A stretch of 42,578 nt of DNA, taken from the NCBI GenBank assembly GCA_910587555.1, contig CAJULV010000035.1:1-42578 (forward strand), given 5' to 3'. The translations under genes and the position numbers were made by a program. The notes below the pieces were generated by a model. That model saw nothing but the letters and a program-made list of their open reading frames with translations. It had not been told where the DNA came from and did not search any database. Source of the DNA: an uncultured Acetatifactor sp. GTDB lineage: Bacteria; Bacillota; Clostridia; Lachnospirales; Lachnospiraceae. Positions 16,487 to 25,623 of the stretch are shown here, piece after piece. Each line of letters starts with the position of its first letter. Within the stretch, counting starts at the first letter, position 1.

Positions 16487-16578
16487 TTAAATGGTACAGA
16501 AAAATATATTTTAGCCCCAAACGGGACAAACTGTACTATGTAAAATATAGTTTCCGCAGCTGGAAGTTCTGGGCGGAA
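16487..16578 (+). promoter_or_regulatory. Structured leader with interleaved pairings
   Basis: TGGTACAG (16492-16499) can pair with CTGTACTA (16531-16538), and TATATTTTA (16505-16513) with TAAAATATA (16541-16549). The two pairings interleave, so they form either a pseudoknot or mutually exclusive folds. A third hairpin, TTCCGC with GCGGAA (16552-16557 and 16573-16578), lies just before the ribosome binding site. No known riboswitch class is recognised. Confidence 0.4.
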
Positions 16579-16597
16579 CTGGAATAAGGAGAACATT

Positions 16598-17275
16598 ATG
16601 AAAAAGATTGTTTTGTATTTGTGTGCGGGTATTTTGGTACTCGGTATTACGTCCTGCGGCAAGGGCGGAGAAGACGCGGGCACGCAGGAGTCGGGACAGA
16701 GCAGTGAAGTAAGCAGCGTTCCGGAGGAAAGCGGGGACGGCAGCAGTGAATCCCCGGAAGAGGGTTCCGGGGCGGACGACGGAACGGCAGGGGACGGCAG
16801 CGCCGAGGTACCGGATGCGGGCGCCGAAGGCTGGAGCGAGGAGATGGAAGGTCTGAAGCAGGCAGTGGTAGACGCACTGGGGGCGGACAATTACTGGCCT
16901 GACATGCCTATGGATGCCGGTATGCTGGAGACATTTTACGGAATCGGGCCGGATATGTATGAGGATTATATGGCAGAGACGCCCATGGTCAGCAACAATG
17001 TGGATACACTGATTATTGTCAGGGCGAAGGAAGACCAGGCGGATGCGGTGGAAGAGGCCATGAAGGCTTATCGTGAGGCAAATATCAATGATACCACACA
17101 GTATCCCATGAATCTGGGCAAGATACAGGCCAGCGTAGTGGAACGAATTGACAATTATGTCATTTTTGTGCGGCTGGGAGGCTGGGCAGTTGATGCCGAA
17201 ACCGAAGAGGAGTCTATTGCACAGTGCCAGGAGGCCAATAAGCTGGCGCTAGACACCATCCGCAACATGCTGTAA
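16598..17275 (+). CDS. DUF4358 lipoprotein
   Basis: A 225-residue secreted lipoprotein of unknown function. The N-terminus has a Lys pair, a hydrophobic core and a lipobox ending at Cys20 (ITSC). A low-complexity S/E/G/D linker of about 55 residues follows, then a DUF4358-like domain (LKQAVVDALGADNYWPDMP ... GIGPDMYEDYMAETPMVSNNVDTLIIV ... MKAYREA). AAGGAG precedes the ATG. It lies directly before the MBOAT and DHHW genes, an arrangement seen in clostridia, which points to a job in extracellular polymer acylation; that role is inference. Confidence 0.82.
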   Translation: MKKIVLYLCAGILVLGITSCGKGGEDAGTQESGQSSEVSSVPEESGDGSSESPEEGSGADDGTAGDGSAEVPDAGAEGWSEEMEGLKQAVVDALGADNYWPDMPMDAGMLETFYGIGPDMYEDYMAETPMVSNNVDTLIIVRAKEDQADAVEEAMKAYREANINDTTQYPMNLGKIQASVVERIDNYVIFVRLGGWAVDAETEEESIAQCQEANKLALDTIRNML

Positions 17276-17390
17276 TTCCCGTCCGGCAGCAGCGGATGGG
17301 AAACTGCATCCGGTGTAAAGTCAGGAGCGGCAAATCCTCCGGCGGCAGCGAGGCGGGAAAAGCGAATGGAATGATTAGGAGAGGAATCCG

Positions 17391-18803
17391 ATGGTTTTCA
17401 GCAGTGTAGTGTTTTTATTCCGTTTTCTGCCCCTGTTTTTCATACTGTACTATCTGGTTCCCGGGAGAGGCAAGAATATTGTTCTCTTTCTGGGGAGCTT
17501 GTTTTTTTATGCCTGGGGGGAGCCTGTATACGTACTGCTGATGCTTTTTTCCACCGTGACCGATTATTTCCACGGGCGGTTGCTGGGGCGCTTCCGCGGG
17601 AAGGGGGCTGCAAAGGCGATTCTGCTCTCTTCGGTGCTGGTTAATCTGACGGTACTGTGCTTTTTCAAATACGCGGATTTTCTGATACAGACGATCAATT
17701 CCGCGGCAGGAACTTCTTTTCCGCTTTTGGCGCTTCCGCTGCCCATAGGGATTTCCTTCTATACCTTTCAGACCATGTCTTATACCATTGACGTGTATCG
17801 GGGAGAAGCAAAGGTGCAGAAGAACCTGCTGGATTTCGGCGTGTATGTTGCCATGTTTCCTCAGCTGATAGCCGGTCCCATCGTGAAGTACCGGGATGTG
17901 GAGTCCCGCCTTCACAACAGGAAAGCCGGCCTGGAGGCGGTCAGCCGCGGGATGAAGCGCTTCTGCTTCGGCCTGGCGAAAAAGGTGCTGATTGCCAACA
18001 ATGTGGGTGAACTTTGGGTGACGGTTTCGGAAATGAGCCTGCGGGAGATGAGCGCGCTGACCGCCTGGGTGGGAATTCTGGCGTTTGCCTTCCAGATTTA
18101 TTTTGATTTTTCCGGCTATTCCGATATGGCAATAGGGCTGGGGGAGATGCTGGGCTTCCGTTTTCCGGAGAATTTTAACTATCCGTATATCTCGGCCTCT
18201 GTGACGGAGTTCTGGCGCAGGTGGCATATTTCCCTGGGCAGCTGGTTTCGGGAGTATGTGTATATTCCCCTGGGAGGCAACCGTAAGGGAAGGGCCAGAC
18301 AGCTTCTGAATATTCTGGTTGTGTGGATGCTCACGGGAATCTGGCATGGAGCGGGATGGAGCTTTCTGATGTGGGGCTTATGGTTTGCGCTTGCGCTGGT
18401 ACTGGAGAAGCTGTTTCTCGGCAGGCTTCTGGCATGGCTTCCGAAGGCGGTGGGGCTTGTCTATACGATGCTGGTGGTATTGGTGGGATGGGTGCTGTTC
18501 TCGTTGGAGACGCCCGGACAGATTACGGGGTATCTGGGCGTGATGGCAGGCATGGGAGGCAGCCTGGCGGATGCGGACGGCTTTTATCTGGCCCGGCAGT
18601 ACGGCGTACTGTTTTTAATTGCCGTGGCTGCCGCTACGCCCCTGCCCGGCCGTGTCGTGGGAGAACTCCGGAAGTCCGGTACAGGAGCGGCAATTGCCCT
18701 GTACCGTTTTGGAGAGAAGGTGATTCCGGCGGTGCTTCTGCTTCTGGCCATAGCGGGAATTGTGGATGCATCTTACAATCCGTTTCTGTATTTCAGATTT
18801 TAG
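17391..18803 (+). CDS. MBOAT family O-acyltransferase (AlgI/DltB-like)
   Basis: A 470-residue multi-pass membrane protein with many hydrophobic segments. It has the AlgI-like start (MVFSSVVFLFRFLPLFF), the PIGISFYTFQTMSYTIDVYRG segment, GYSDMAIGLGEMLGFRFPENFNYPY, FWRRWHISLGSWFREYVYIPLGG and the catalytic His in TGIWHGAGWSFLMWG. MBOAT proteins move acyl groups across or at the membrane onto exported polymers. AGGAG lies upstream of the ATG. The following DHHW protein is the usual partner, as AlgJ is to AlgI. The polymer acted upon is not evident; it could be a teichoic acid or an exopolysaccharide. Confidence 0.93.
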   Translation: MVFSSVVFLFRFLPLFFILYYLVPGRGKNIVLFLGSLFFYAWGEPVYVLLMLFSTVTDYFHGRLLGRFRGKGAAKAILLSSVLVNLTVLCFFKYADFLIQTINSAAGTSFPLLALPLPIGISFYTFQTMSYTIDVYRGEAKVQKNLLDFGVYVAMFPQLIAGPIVKYRDVESRLHNRKAGLEAVSRGMKRFCFGLAKKVLIANNVGELWVTVSEMSLREMSALTAWVGILAFAFQIYFDFSGYSDMAIGLGEMLGFRFPENFNYPYISASVTEFWRRWHISLGSWFREYVYIPLGGNRKGRARQLLNILVVWMLTGIWHGAGWSFLMWGLWFALALVLEKLFLGRLLAWLPKAVGLVYTMLVVLVGWVLFSLETPGQITGYLGVMAGMGGSLADADGFYLARQYGVLFLIAVAAATPLPGRVVGELRKSGTGAAIALYRFGEKVIPAVLLLLAIAGIVDASYNPFLYFRF

Positions 18804-18859
18804 AAAGTACCGGGACTTCGGCAGACGAGAGGAATTGTGTCAGAAAAGGATATTTCCAT

Positions 18860-19981
18860 ATGGACGAAAAAAGAAGTGCTTTTTTTACAATTATACTGTT
18901 GTCGGCAATTCTGCTTCTCTTCACTGCGGCCGACCTGATTCAGAAGGACAGGATTTTCTCGGAGGCGGAAAATAAAATGCTGGCAACGAGGCCCAAATGG
19001 TCATGGGACGCACTGTTGGAAGGGAAGTATACTCAGGACTATGAAGCTTATCTAACGGAGCAGTTTGTGGGGAGGGATAAGTGGATTACGATAAAGACTT
19101 ATCTGGACATGGCCCTGCAGAAGCAGGAAATCAACGGTGTATATCTGGGAGCGGACGGCTATCTGATTGAGCAGCATCTGCCGGGGGCATATACCGATGT
19201 ACAGGAGACGAAGAAGCTTCTCCTGCTGGATAAGCTGGTGAAAAGATGGGATGCCGCCGTTATGCTGGTGCCTACGGCGGACAATATTCTCACGGACAGG
19301 ATGCCGTATTGGGCGCCGTATTATGACCAGGCGGCGTTTCTGGAAAAGGCGGCGGTACAGATTGGGGCGGATCATTATATTGACGTATATTCCGCGCTGC
19401 GCAGTCACTCCGGCGAGGAGATTTATTACCGCACGGATCACCACTGGACTACGCTGGGTGCCTGGTACGGATATCAGGCCTGGACGAAGTTCATGGGAAG
19501 GCGGGGAGACCTGTACAGCAAAAATGCCATGAAGGCCGTGACTTCTGAGTTTCTGGGGACGCTGCAGTCAAAGGTTAACCTGGATGTGCAGCCGGATTCC
19601 ATTTTCTGGTTCCCGGAGACCGCAGGGCGCCCGGTGACAGTCACCTACGATTTGAAAGATACCAGAAACAGCTGCTATGAGGAATCCTATCTTGCGGGTA
19701 AGAACAAGTACGGCTTTTTCCTGGATGACAACCATGCGCTGGTAGAGATTGAGACGGACTACCATAATGGAAAAACATTATTTGTGATAAAGGATTCCTA
19801 TGCCAATTGCTTTGTACCGCTGCTGATTCCCTATTATGAGAAAATCTATGTGATGGACCTGCGTTTTTTTAACGGAAGGCTGTTCCGGTTTATGGAAAGC
19901 TATGAACCGGAGGGAGGCATGGATGTGCTGGTACTCTATAACTGCATCCATTTCCTGGAAGACTTTATCTATCTTGAGTGA
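18860..19981 (+). CDS. DHHW-motif protein, AlgJ/SGNH-like acetyltransferase partner
   Basis: A 373-residue protein with one N-terminal signal/anchor segment (FFTIILLSAILLLFTAADLI) and an extracytoplasmic domain. It contains the DHHW motif in YRTDHHWTTLGAW and a C-terminal FVIKDSYANCF segment, where the DSYAN Ser is the likely SGNH-type nucleophile. It probably finishes transfer of acyl groups delivered by the MBOAT protein. The ATG at 18860 follows AAAAGGAT and is 56 bases after the MBOAT stop; the longer frame to 18323 only overlaps the MBOAT gene out of frame and is rejected. Confidence 0.88.
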   Translation: MDEKRSAFFTIILLSAILLLFTAADLIQKDRIFSEAENKMLATRPKWSWDALLEGKYTQDYEAYLTEQFVGRDKWITIKTYLDMALQKQEINGVYLGADGYLIEQHLPGAYTDVQETKKLLLLDKLVKRWDAAVMLVPTADNILTDRMPYWAPYYDQAAFLEKAAVQIGADHYIDVYSALRSHSGEEIYYRTDHHWTTLGAWYGYQAWTKFMGRRGDLYSKNAMKAVTSEFLGTLQSKVNLDVQPDSIFWFPETAGRPVTVTYDLKDTRNSCYEESYLAGKNKYGFFLDDNHALVEIETDYHNGKTLFVIKDSYANCFVPLLIPYYEKIYVMDLRFFNGRLFRFMESYEPEGGMDVLVLYNCIHFLEDFIYLE

Positions 19982-20004
19982 GGCGTAGAAATAAGGAGAC
20001 ACAA

Positions 20005-20658
20005 ATGAAAGCAGTTGTTTTTGATATGGACGGAATCCTTTTCGACACGGAGATTGTATGTATGAAGGCCTGGATGGCTGTGGCCGGGAAAAACGGCCTG
20101 CCCGATATGGATAAGATTTTTCCGAAATGCATCGGGCTGAATTCCAATGACAGCAGGCGGATTGTCATGGCGGCTTATGGGGAAGATTTCGATTACCCGC
20201 ACTTTCGGCAGGAGGCGGCGGATTGGTTTCAGGCATATCTGAAGGAGAACGGCCTGCCGGTGAAGCCGGGGGCGCCGGAGCTTCTGGACTGGCTGCAGGG
20301 TACGGACTGCCGGGTGGGGCTGGCGTCTTCTACCAGAAGCACCTCCGTGTTCGGCCATCTGGAGCGGTCCGGCTTCGGGAAATATTTTAAGGCAGTGATA
20401 ACGGGAGACATGGTGGAGCATTCCAAGCCCCGCCCGGATATCTACCTGCTGGCATGCCGGGAACTGGGAGTGGAGCCGGAAGAAGCCTATGCCATTGAGG
20501 ATTCTCCCAACGGTATCCGCGCTGCCCATGCCGCTGGCATGCGCCCTGTCATGGTGCCGGATATGATAGCGCCTGACGACGAGATGCGGAAGCTGAGCTT
20601 TCTGATCAGGACGGACTTGTTTGAGGTGCTGGACTATCTGCGGAAGGAAGGCCTGTAG
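20005..20658 (+). CDS. HAD-superfamily hydrolase, beta-phosphoglucomutase-like
   Basis: A 217-residue cytoplasmic phosphatase or mutase. The HAD motifs are all seen: FDMDGILFDTE (nucleophile Asp), LASSTRS (motif II), KPRPDIY (motif III Lys) and AIEDSPNGIRAA (motif IV). The helical cap (about residues 16-85) fits subfamily I. AAGGAG is 6 bases before the ATG at 20005, which is 23 bases after the DHHW stop. Substrate is unknown; a sugar phosphate is the usual guess for this group. Confidence 0.88.
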   Translation: MKAVVFDMDGILFDTEIVCMKAWMAVAGKNGLPDMDKIFPKCIGLNSNDSRRIVMAAYGEDFDYPHFRQEAADWFQAYLKENGLPVKPGAPELLDWLQGTDCRVGLASSTRSTSVFGHLERSGFGKYFKAVITGDMVEHSKPRPDIYLLACRELGVEPEEAYAIEDSPNGIRAAHAAGMRPVMVPDMIAPDDEMRKLSFLIRTDLFEVLDYLRKEGL

Positions 20659-20795
20659 ATCGTGACGCAAATCCGACAGAAAGTAGTTTTCATACCCCAT
20701 CCGGAGAATCCCGGCAGCGGAGGGAAAGCGGCATGTGACGAGAAGCGTTGATAAACCGCCGGTGGGTGACAGGAATAAGACGGGAGAATAGTCAA

Positions 20796-21641
20796 ATGGC
20801 GAATCTGGGAATTCCGCATAATACAATAGAGGTGCTTCAGAAATACCGGTTCCGCTTTCAGAAAAAGTACGGACAGAATTTTCTGATTGATACCAGGGTG
20901 CTGGACAAAATCATCGCTGCCGCAGAGATTACCGAAGAAGACTGTGTGCTGGAAATCGGACCCGGCATCGGTACCATGACCCAGTATCTGGCGGAGCGGG
21001 CAGGGGAAGTGGTAGCGGTGGAGATTGACGGAAACCTGATTCCGATTCTGGAAGAGACGCTGTCCGCATATAAGAATGTGACGATTATCCATCAGGATAT
21101 TCTGAAAATGGATGTGGAAGGGCTTGCCCGGGAGCGGGGAAAGCCGCTGAAGGTGGTTGCCAACCTGCCCTATTACATAACCACCCCCATTATCATGGGC
21201 TTATTTGAAAAGCATGTGCCGCTGAAGAATATTACGGTGATGGTGCAGAAGGAAGTGGCGGACCGGATGCAGGCAGGTCCGGGCACGAAGGATTACGGCG
21301 CGCTTTCCCTTGCGGTGCAGTACTACGCGAAGCCTGAAGTCGTGGCAAACGTGCCGCCCAACTGTTTTATTCCCAGGCCTAATGTGGGCAGCGCCGTTGT
21401 ACGCATGGACAGGTATGAGGCGCCGCCTGTGCAGGTGGAGGAGGGAAAGCTGTTTGCCATTATCCGGGCGGCTTTTAACCAGCGAAGGAAGACGCTTGCC
21501 AACAGTCTGGGAAATGCGCCGGAGCTTGGAATTTCCAAGGAGCGGACAGGGGAGGCACTGGAGCGGATGGGACTTCCCGTCACGGTCAGAGGGGAGGCGC
21601 TTTCGCTGGAGCAGTTTGCGGAGTTGAGCAATTTACTGTGA
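20796..21641 (+). CDS. rsmA: 16S rRNA dimethyladenosine transferase RsmA (KsgA)
   Basis: Dimethylates two adjacent adenines in helix 45 of 16S rRNA, next to the anti-Shine-Dalgarno end, during 30S assembly. The 281-residue protein has KKYGQNFLID, the S-adenosylmethionine motif EIGPGIGTMT, the acidic AVEID, the catalytic NLPYYITTPII motif and FNQRRKTLANSL in the C-terminal domain. The ATG at 20796 has GGGAG 9 bases upstream; the in-frame upstream start at 20748 has none. A strong terminator follows. Confidence 0.97.
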   Translation: MANLGIPHNTIEVLQKYRFRFQKKYGQNFLIDTRVLDKIIAAAEITEEDCVLEIGPGIGTMTQYLAERAGEVVAVEIDGNLIPILEETLSAYKNVTIIHQDILKMDVEGLARERGKPLKVVANLPYYITTPIIMGLFEKHVPLKNITVMVQKEVADRMQAGPGTKDYGALSLAVQYYAKPEVVANVPPNCFIPRPNVGSAVVRMDRYEAPPVQVEEGKLFAIIRAAFNQRRKTLANSLGNAPELGISKERTGEALERMGLPVTVRGEALSLEQFAELSNLL

Positions 21642-21659
21642 AAGTTCAGTGCTGAATTA

Positions 21660-21707
21660 AAAGCGCCTGCGGGCAGGAACTTCGGTTCTATGGCAGGTGC
21701 TTTTTTT
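21660..21707 (+). terminator. Terminator of rsmA
   Basis: AAAGCGCCTGC pairs with GCAGGTGCTTT (one G-T), enclosing a small GAAC-TTCG-GTTC hairpin with a UUCG tetraloop, and ends in seven Ts. Confidence 0.85.
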
Positions 21708-21819
21708 GCTTTTTCTTTTGACAGATACAAGGGGGTATGTTACACTTAGAGGTAATATTGGGGTTCGTGTAAGAAACGGATTTCCCGATTGTTTTTACCG
21801 GAAGAGGGAGCGGATTACC

Positions 21820-24800
21820 TTGGATAAATATGAATATAAAATAAGGTCGGAAGAGATAAAAACGCTGATAGCGGAAGGGGCATACGCTGAAGCAGCGGAA
21901 ATTGCGGATACCATTGACTGGCGCAGGGTGAAAAGCGTGATGATGCTCTGTACGGTCAGCGATTTGTACAAAGTGAACCGGCGGTATGAGGATGCAAAGA
22001 ACATGCTGCTGCTGGCATACGAGAAGAAACCGGGCGGGAGGACGATCTGTTACTCTCTCTGCGAACTGTGCATCAAGACGGAGGAATTTGTGCAGGCGGT
22101 GAATTACTATAATGAATTTACTCGCGTGGCGCCGAAGGACCCGGAACGGTATATTCTGCAGTACAGGCTTTATGAAGCACAGAACGTAAACCTGGAGGAG
22201 CGCATCGGTGTACTGGAGGAGCTGAAGAAGAGAGACTATAGAGAAAAATGGGCGTATGAGCTGGCTTATCTTTATCATAGGGTAGGGCTGGCTACTCGCT
22301 GCGTGGAAGAATGCGACGAACTGATCCTGTGGTTCGGAGAGGGCAAGTATGTGATTAAGGCGATGGAACTGAAAATGCTTCATCAGCCGTTATCGTTTTC
22401 ACAGCAGGAGGCATATGATCATCGTTTTGATGAATATGCGGAAGAAGGAGATGCGGAATACATAGAAGGTTCGGAAGAGCAGGATTACGGCGCCCAGGAA
22501 GCCTTTGAGGGGCAGGAGCAGCCGCTGTATGAAGCGTTTGACAATGGAGAACAGGAAGCGGCATGGGAAGGCCGGGAGGGAGAATTCCTGCCCGAGGAGA
22601 TGGATATTCAGGTTAAAACCATGGATGTGAGCCAGTATAACACCATGAACCTTCAGGAAGAGCTTGCTGCGGGGCTGCAGGAAGTGCTGGGGGCGGATGG
22701 CGGTTACGGCGGAGATGCCCATGGGGAATCCGGGGAATATTTTCCGGACGATAATGAGATGGAAGGGACGGAAGTTTTTTTCGGGGAAACCGGTGAGATA
22801 GAGGAGGCGGAACTGAATGCCGCGGCGGAAGCATGTACCGAAGCGGCCGGTTTTCAAGGCAGAGCGGGGACCGAGGCGGCACGGGTGTATGCGTTTCCCG
22901 GTGGGGGAAGCGGCGGGGCTGTGGATAGGAGCGGCTTCCGAAACGCAGGGCAGGCCGGAGGCGGAAACCGTACGGATGCTACGGAAGCTGCCGGGGAAAA
23001 GGTGAACACCGAAGAGCCTGTTTATGAGGAGGCCGGGAATATCGGAAGGCAGACCTCTGCGGGAGACGGGGAAGCCGTGCCGGAACAGTCGGCCGGTCCG
23101 GCAGAGTCCGCAGGGGCAGCAGCGGAAGACACATCCGCAGCCGTCATGGACCAGATGCGGAAAGAGGCAGCCGGAGAGCAGGAGCAGCCGCCCAAAGAAC
23201 TGGAAGATGTGCTTTTACAGGAGACAGACGGACAGATCAGGATGGTGTTGCCGGAGCGGACGGCTGTGGAGAGACAGATTACCGGTCAGATGAAGATAGA
23301 TGATATTCTGGCTGAGTGGGAACGGATGAAAAAGGCCAATGAGGAAAAGTGCAGGGAAGAGGTGCGTCAGCATGTTCTTCGCCAGACGGGGCCGATGTTC
23401 ACGGAATTTGAAGCTGCTGTCAGAGACGGGCTTCTGGAACAGCTTGAGGGTGTCTCTCAGAAGAATCCGTCTGCCGGGGGTGTGAAAGGTGCAGCCGCGG
23501 CAGCGGGAGCTATGGCGGCGATGCAGGCGGCGAAGGCACCCGTACAGTCTGTGAACGGCTTCGGAGATACGGGGACGGAATCGGGCTATAGAGAAGGCGG
23601 GAAGGCAGACTGCGCGGAAGGACAGGAATATGAGAAACGGGCGGACGCACAGAATGGTCCGGATGATAGGGAGAAAGTGCCGGAGCAGGACGTTCCGGAT
23701 TCCACAGGTGAACTTAAATGGAATGAGGGTCAGGGCGTTCCGGATTACATAGGTGAGCCAGAGTGGAATGAAGAACAGGCCGCTCCGGAATACGCAGAGG
23801 TGCCTGAATGGAATGAGGGGCAGAATGCCACGGAATACGCAGGTGAGGCGGAATGGAATGAGGGTCAGGGCGTCCCGGATTACATAGGTGAGGCGGAGTG
23901 GAATGAGGGCCAGGGCGTCCCGGAATACGCAGGTGAGGCGGAGTGGAATGAGGGTCAGGGCGTCCCGGATTATATAGGTGAGCCAGAGGGGAATGAAGAA
24001 CAGGCCGCTCTGGATTATGCAGGTGAGCCGGAATGGAATGAGGGTCAGGATGTTCCGGAATACGCAGAGGTGCCGGAATGGAGTGAGGGTCAGGATGCCA
24101 CGGAATACGCAGGTGAGGCGGGGTGGAATGAGGGTCAGGATGTCCCGGATTACATAGGTGAGCCGGAATGGAATGAGGGTCAGGATGCCACGGATTACAC
24201 AGGCGAGCCGGAGTGGACCGATGACCAGACGGGAACGGAATATGCGGAAGAAGAACCCTGGGAGGAGGCCGTTTATGAAGAGAGTCCCGGGTGGGCAGAC
24301 GGAGAGAACATGCAGGAGCCGGCGTATGAGGAGGCAGCCGGATGGCCGGGTGACGAGAATGATCTGAATTATGAAGAAGCCGGATATGGGGAAAACGGGA
24401 TTCCGGAAGGCGACAGCCGGAATGATCCGGCATATGCGGAGGTTTTGGAGTACGAAGAAGACGATATCCCGGACGGCATGGAAAAAGATATCCCGGACAA
24501 GGCGGAATATGCGGGGAAATCGAAAGAGGAAGCGTCGGATGCCCTGGACTATCTGGACGCGCTGGAACATGTAGAGGAAGAGGAGGCGCAGGAAGAAGAT
24601 GTGCCTCTGGATCCCGAGGGTTTTGAAATGATAGGCTCCGAGGAAGCATGGGAAGAGGGCGCAGCCAGGGAAACGAAGAAGGCGGATGACTTCAAGGAGG
24701 ATGGCGGCAGACAAAAAGAGAAGCATTTGGTTCAGGAACGGGAAAAGGCGAAAATCAGAAGCCTGACCCGGGAAGAAAAGGAATTATTCGCGCCGTTTAT

Positions 24801-25503
24801 CCAGAATCGCCAGTCCAGAGAGCAGCTGGTGAAGGCAATTGACGGCATCAGTATGGCGGCGTATACAGGAAATGTAGTCATTACGGGAGAAGAGGGAATG
24901 GACACACTGACGCTTGCGAAGAATATGATTCGCGAGGTCAGGATGACGGACAGCAATTTTTCGGGAAAAGTGGCAAAGATTACGGGGGCGGGCCTGAACA
25001 GGAAAAACGTGAGGGAGATTTTGGAGGGGCTGAACAACGGTGCCCTGATTATTCAGAAGGCTTCCGGAATGGACAGCGAGACAGCGGGAATGCTCCACGT
25101 TGCCCTGCAGCAGGAGAAATTCGGAATCGTTGTGATTATGGAGGACACCAAGAAGGCAATCCAGAAGCTGTTCCTGGGGACGCCGCAGCTTTTTGGCGAT
25201 TTTACCGCGCGGGTGGATCTGGAAGCGCTGAGCAACGACACGCTGGTATCTTTTGGCAGGCGGTACGCACGGGAGAAGGAATATTCCATTGACGACCTGG
25301 GAATGCTTGCACTTCATACCAGGATTGAGGAGAGCCAGACCATAGATCATGTGGTGACTGTGATTGAGGTGAAGCAGATTGTGGATGAGGCTATCCGTCA
25401 TGCAAACCGGAAGACCATCGGGCATTTCTTTGATATTCTTCTGGCAAGGCGGTATGACGATGAAGATATGATTATTCTGACAGAGAAAGATTTTGTGGCA
25501 TAA
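21820..25503 (+). CDS. Large TPR-like, repeat-rich protein with degenerate AAA-like C-terminus
   Basis: A 1,227-residue protein of unknown function. Residues 1-190 look like helical TPR-type repeats (EGAYAEAAEIADTIDW, RRYEDAKNMLLLAYEKKPG, YHRVGLATRCVEECDELI). The middle, about 650 residues, is acidic, low-complexity and probably disordered; it includes twelve 15-residue repeats. The last 240 or so residues resemble an AAA+ module: VVITGEEGMDTLTLAKNM stands where Walker A should be but lacks the GKT, GALIIQKASGM looks like Walker B without its acidic pair, and VVIMEDTKKA like a sensor strand. No signal peptide or membrane segment is seen. The start is TTG with GGGAG 9 bases upstream; the longer frame to 21697 crosses the rsmA terminator. 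Possibly a cytoplasmic scaffold; function cannot be named. Confidence 0.8.
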   Translation: MDKYEYKIRSEEIKTLIAEGAYAEAAEIADTIDWRRVKSVMMLCTVSDLYKVNRRYEDAKNMLLLAYEKKPGGRTICYSLCELCIKTEEFVQAVNYYNEFTRVAPKDPERYILQYRLYEAQNVNLEERIGVLEELKKRDYREKWAYELAYLYHRVGLATRCVEECDELILWFGEGKYVIKAMELKMLHQPLSFSQQEAYDHRFDEYAEEGDAEYIEGSEEQDYGAQEAFEGQEQPLYEAFDNGEQEAAWEGREGEFLPEEMDIQVKTMDVSQYNTMNLQEELAAGLQEVLGADGGYGGDAHGESGEYFPDDNEMEGTEVFFGETGEIEEAELNAAAEACTEAAGFQGRAGTEAARVYAFPGGGSGGAVDRSGFRNAGQAGGGNRTDATEAAGEKVNTEEPVYEEAGNIGRQTSAGDGEAVPEQSAGPAESAGAAAEDTSAAVMDQMRKEAAGEQEQPPKELEDVLLQETDGQIRMVLPERTAVERQITGQMKIDDILAEWERMKKANEEKCREEVRQHVLRQTGPMFTEFEAAVRDGLLEQLEGVSQKNPSAGGVKGAAAAAGAMAAMQAAKAPVQSVNGFGDTGTESGYREGGKADCAEGQEYEKRADAQNGPDDREKVPEQDVPDSTGELKWNEGQGVPDYIGEPEWNEEQAAPEYAEVPEWNEGQNATEYAGEAEWNEGQGVPDYIGEAEWNEGQGVPEYAGEAEWNEGQGVPDYIGEPEGNEEQAALDYAGEPEWNEGQDVPEYAEVPEWSEGQDATEYAGEAGWNEGQDVPDYIGEPEWNEGQDATDYTGEPEWTDDQTGTEYAEEEPWEEAVYEESPGWADGENMQEPAYEEAAGWPGDENDLNYEEAGYGENGIPEGDSRNDPAYAEVLEYEEDDIPDGMEKDIPDKAEYAGKSKEEASDALDYLDALEHVEEEEAQEEDVPLDPEGFEMIGSEEAWEEGAARETKKADDFKEDGGRQKEKHLVQEREKAKIRSLTREEKELFAPFIQNRQSREQLVKAIDGISMAAYTGNVVITGEEGMDTLTLAKNMIREVRMTDSNFSGKVAKITGAGLNRKNVREILEGLNNGALIIQKASGMDSETAGMLHVALQQEKFGIVVIMEDTKKAIQKLFLGTPQLFGDFTARVDLEALSNDTLVSFGRRYAREKEYSIDDLGMLALHTRIEESQTIDHVVTVIEVKQIVDEAIRHANRKTIGHFFDILLARRYDDEDMIILTEKDFVA
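23713..24252 (+). repeat. 45-bp tandem repeat x12
   Basis: Twelve in-frame copies of a 15-residue unit, consensus [PA]EWNEGQ[GD]VPDYIGE, with alternating variants ending DYIGE, EYAGE or EYAEV. Copies mix in blocks, which points to repeated unequal exchange. Open frames on the other strand here are only a by-product of the period. Confidence 0.95.
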
Positions 25504-25623
25504 AGCAGCAAATGTCCCGTCCGCTGCCGTAGGATTTGCCGACGAATTATTCAAGGGAAATCCGGGTGGAAGAGCGGTGCCGGGCGGGGGATCTGCGGAA
25601 CGAAAAACAGGAGGTTGAAACGG

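Noticed and set aside
18323..18859. N-terminal extension of the DHHW protein
   Set aside because: It lies inside the MBOAT gene in another frame; the ATG at 18860 has its own ribosome binding site and signal segment.
23215..24726. Long open frames on the minus strand opposite the 45-bp repeats (503 and 311 codons)
   Set aside because: They arise because the repeat period is a multiple of three; no ribosome binding sites and no recognisable domains.
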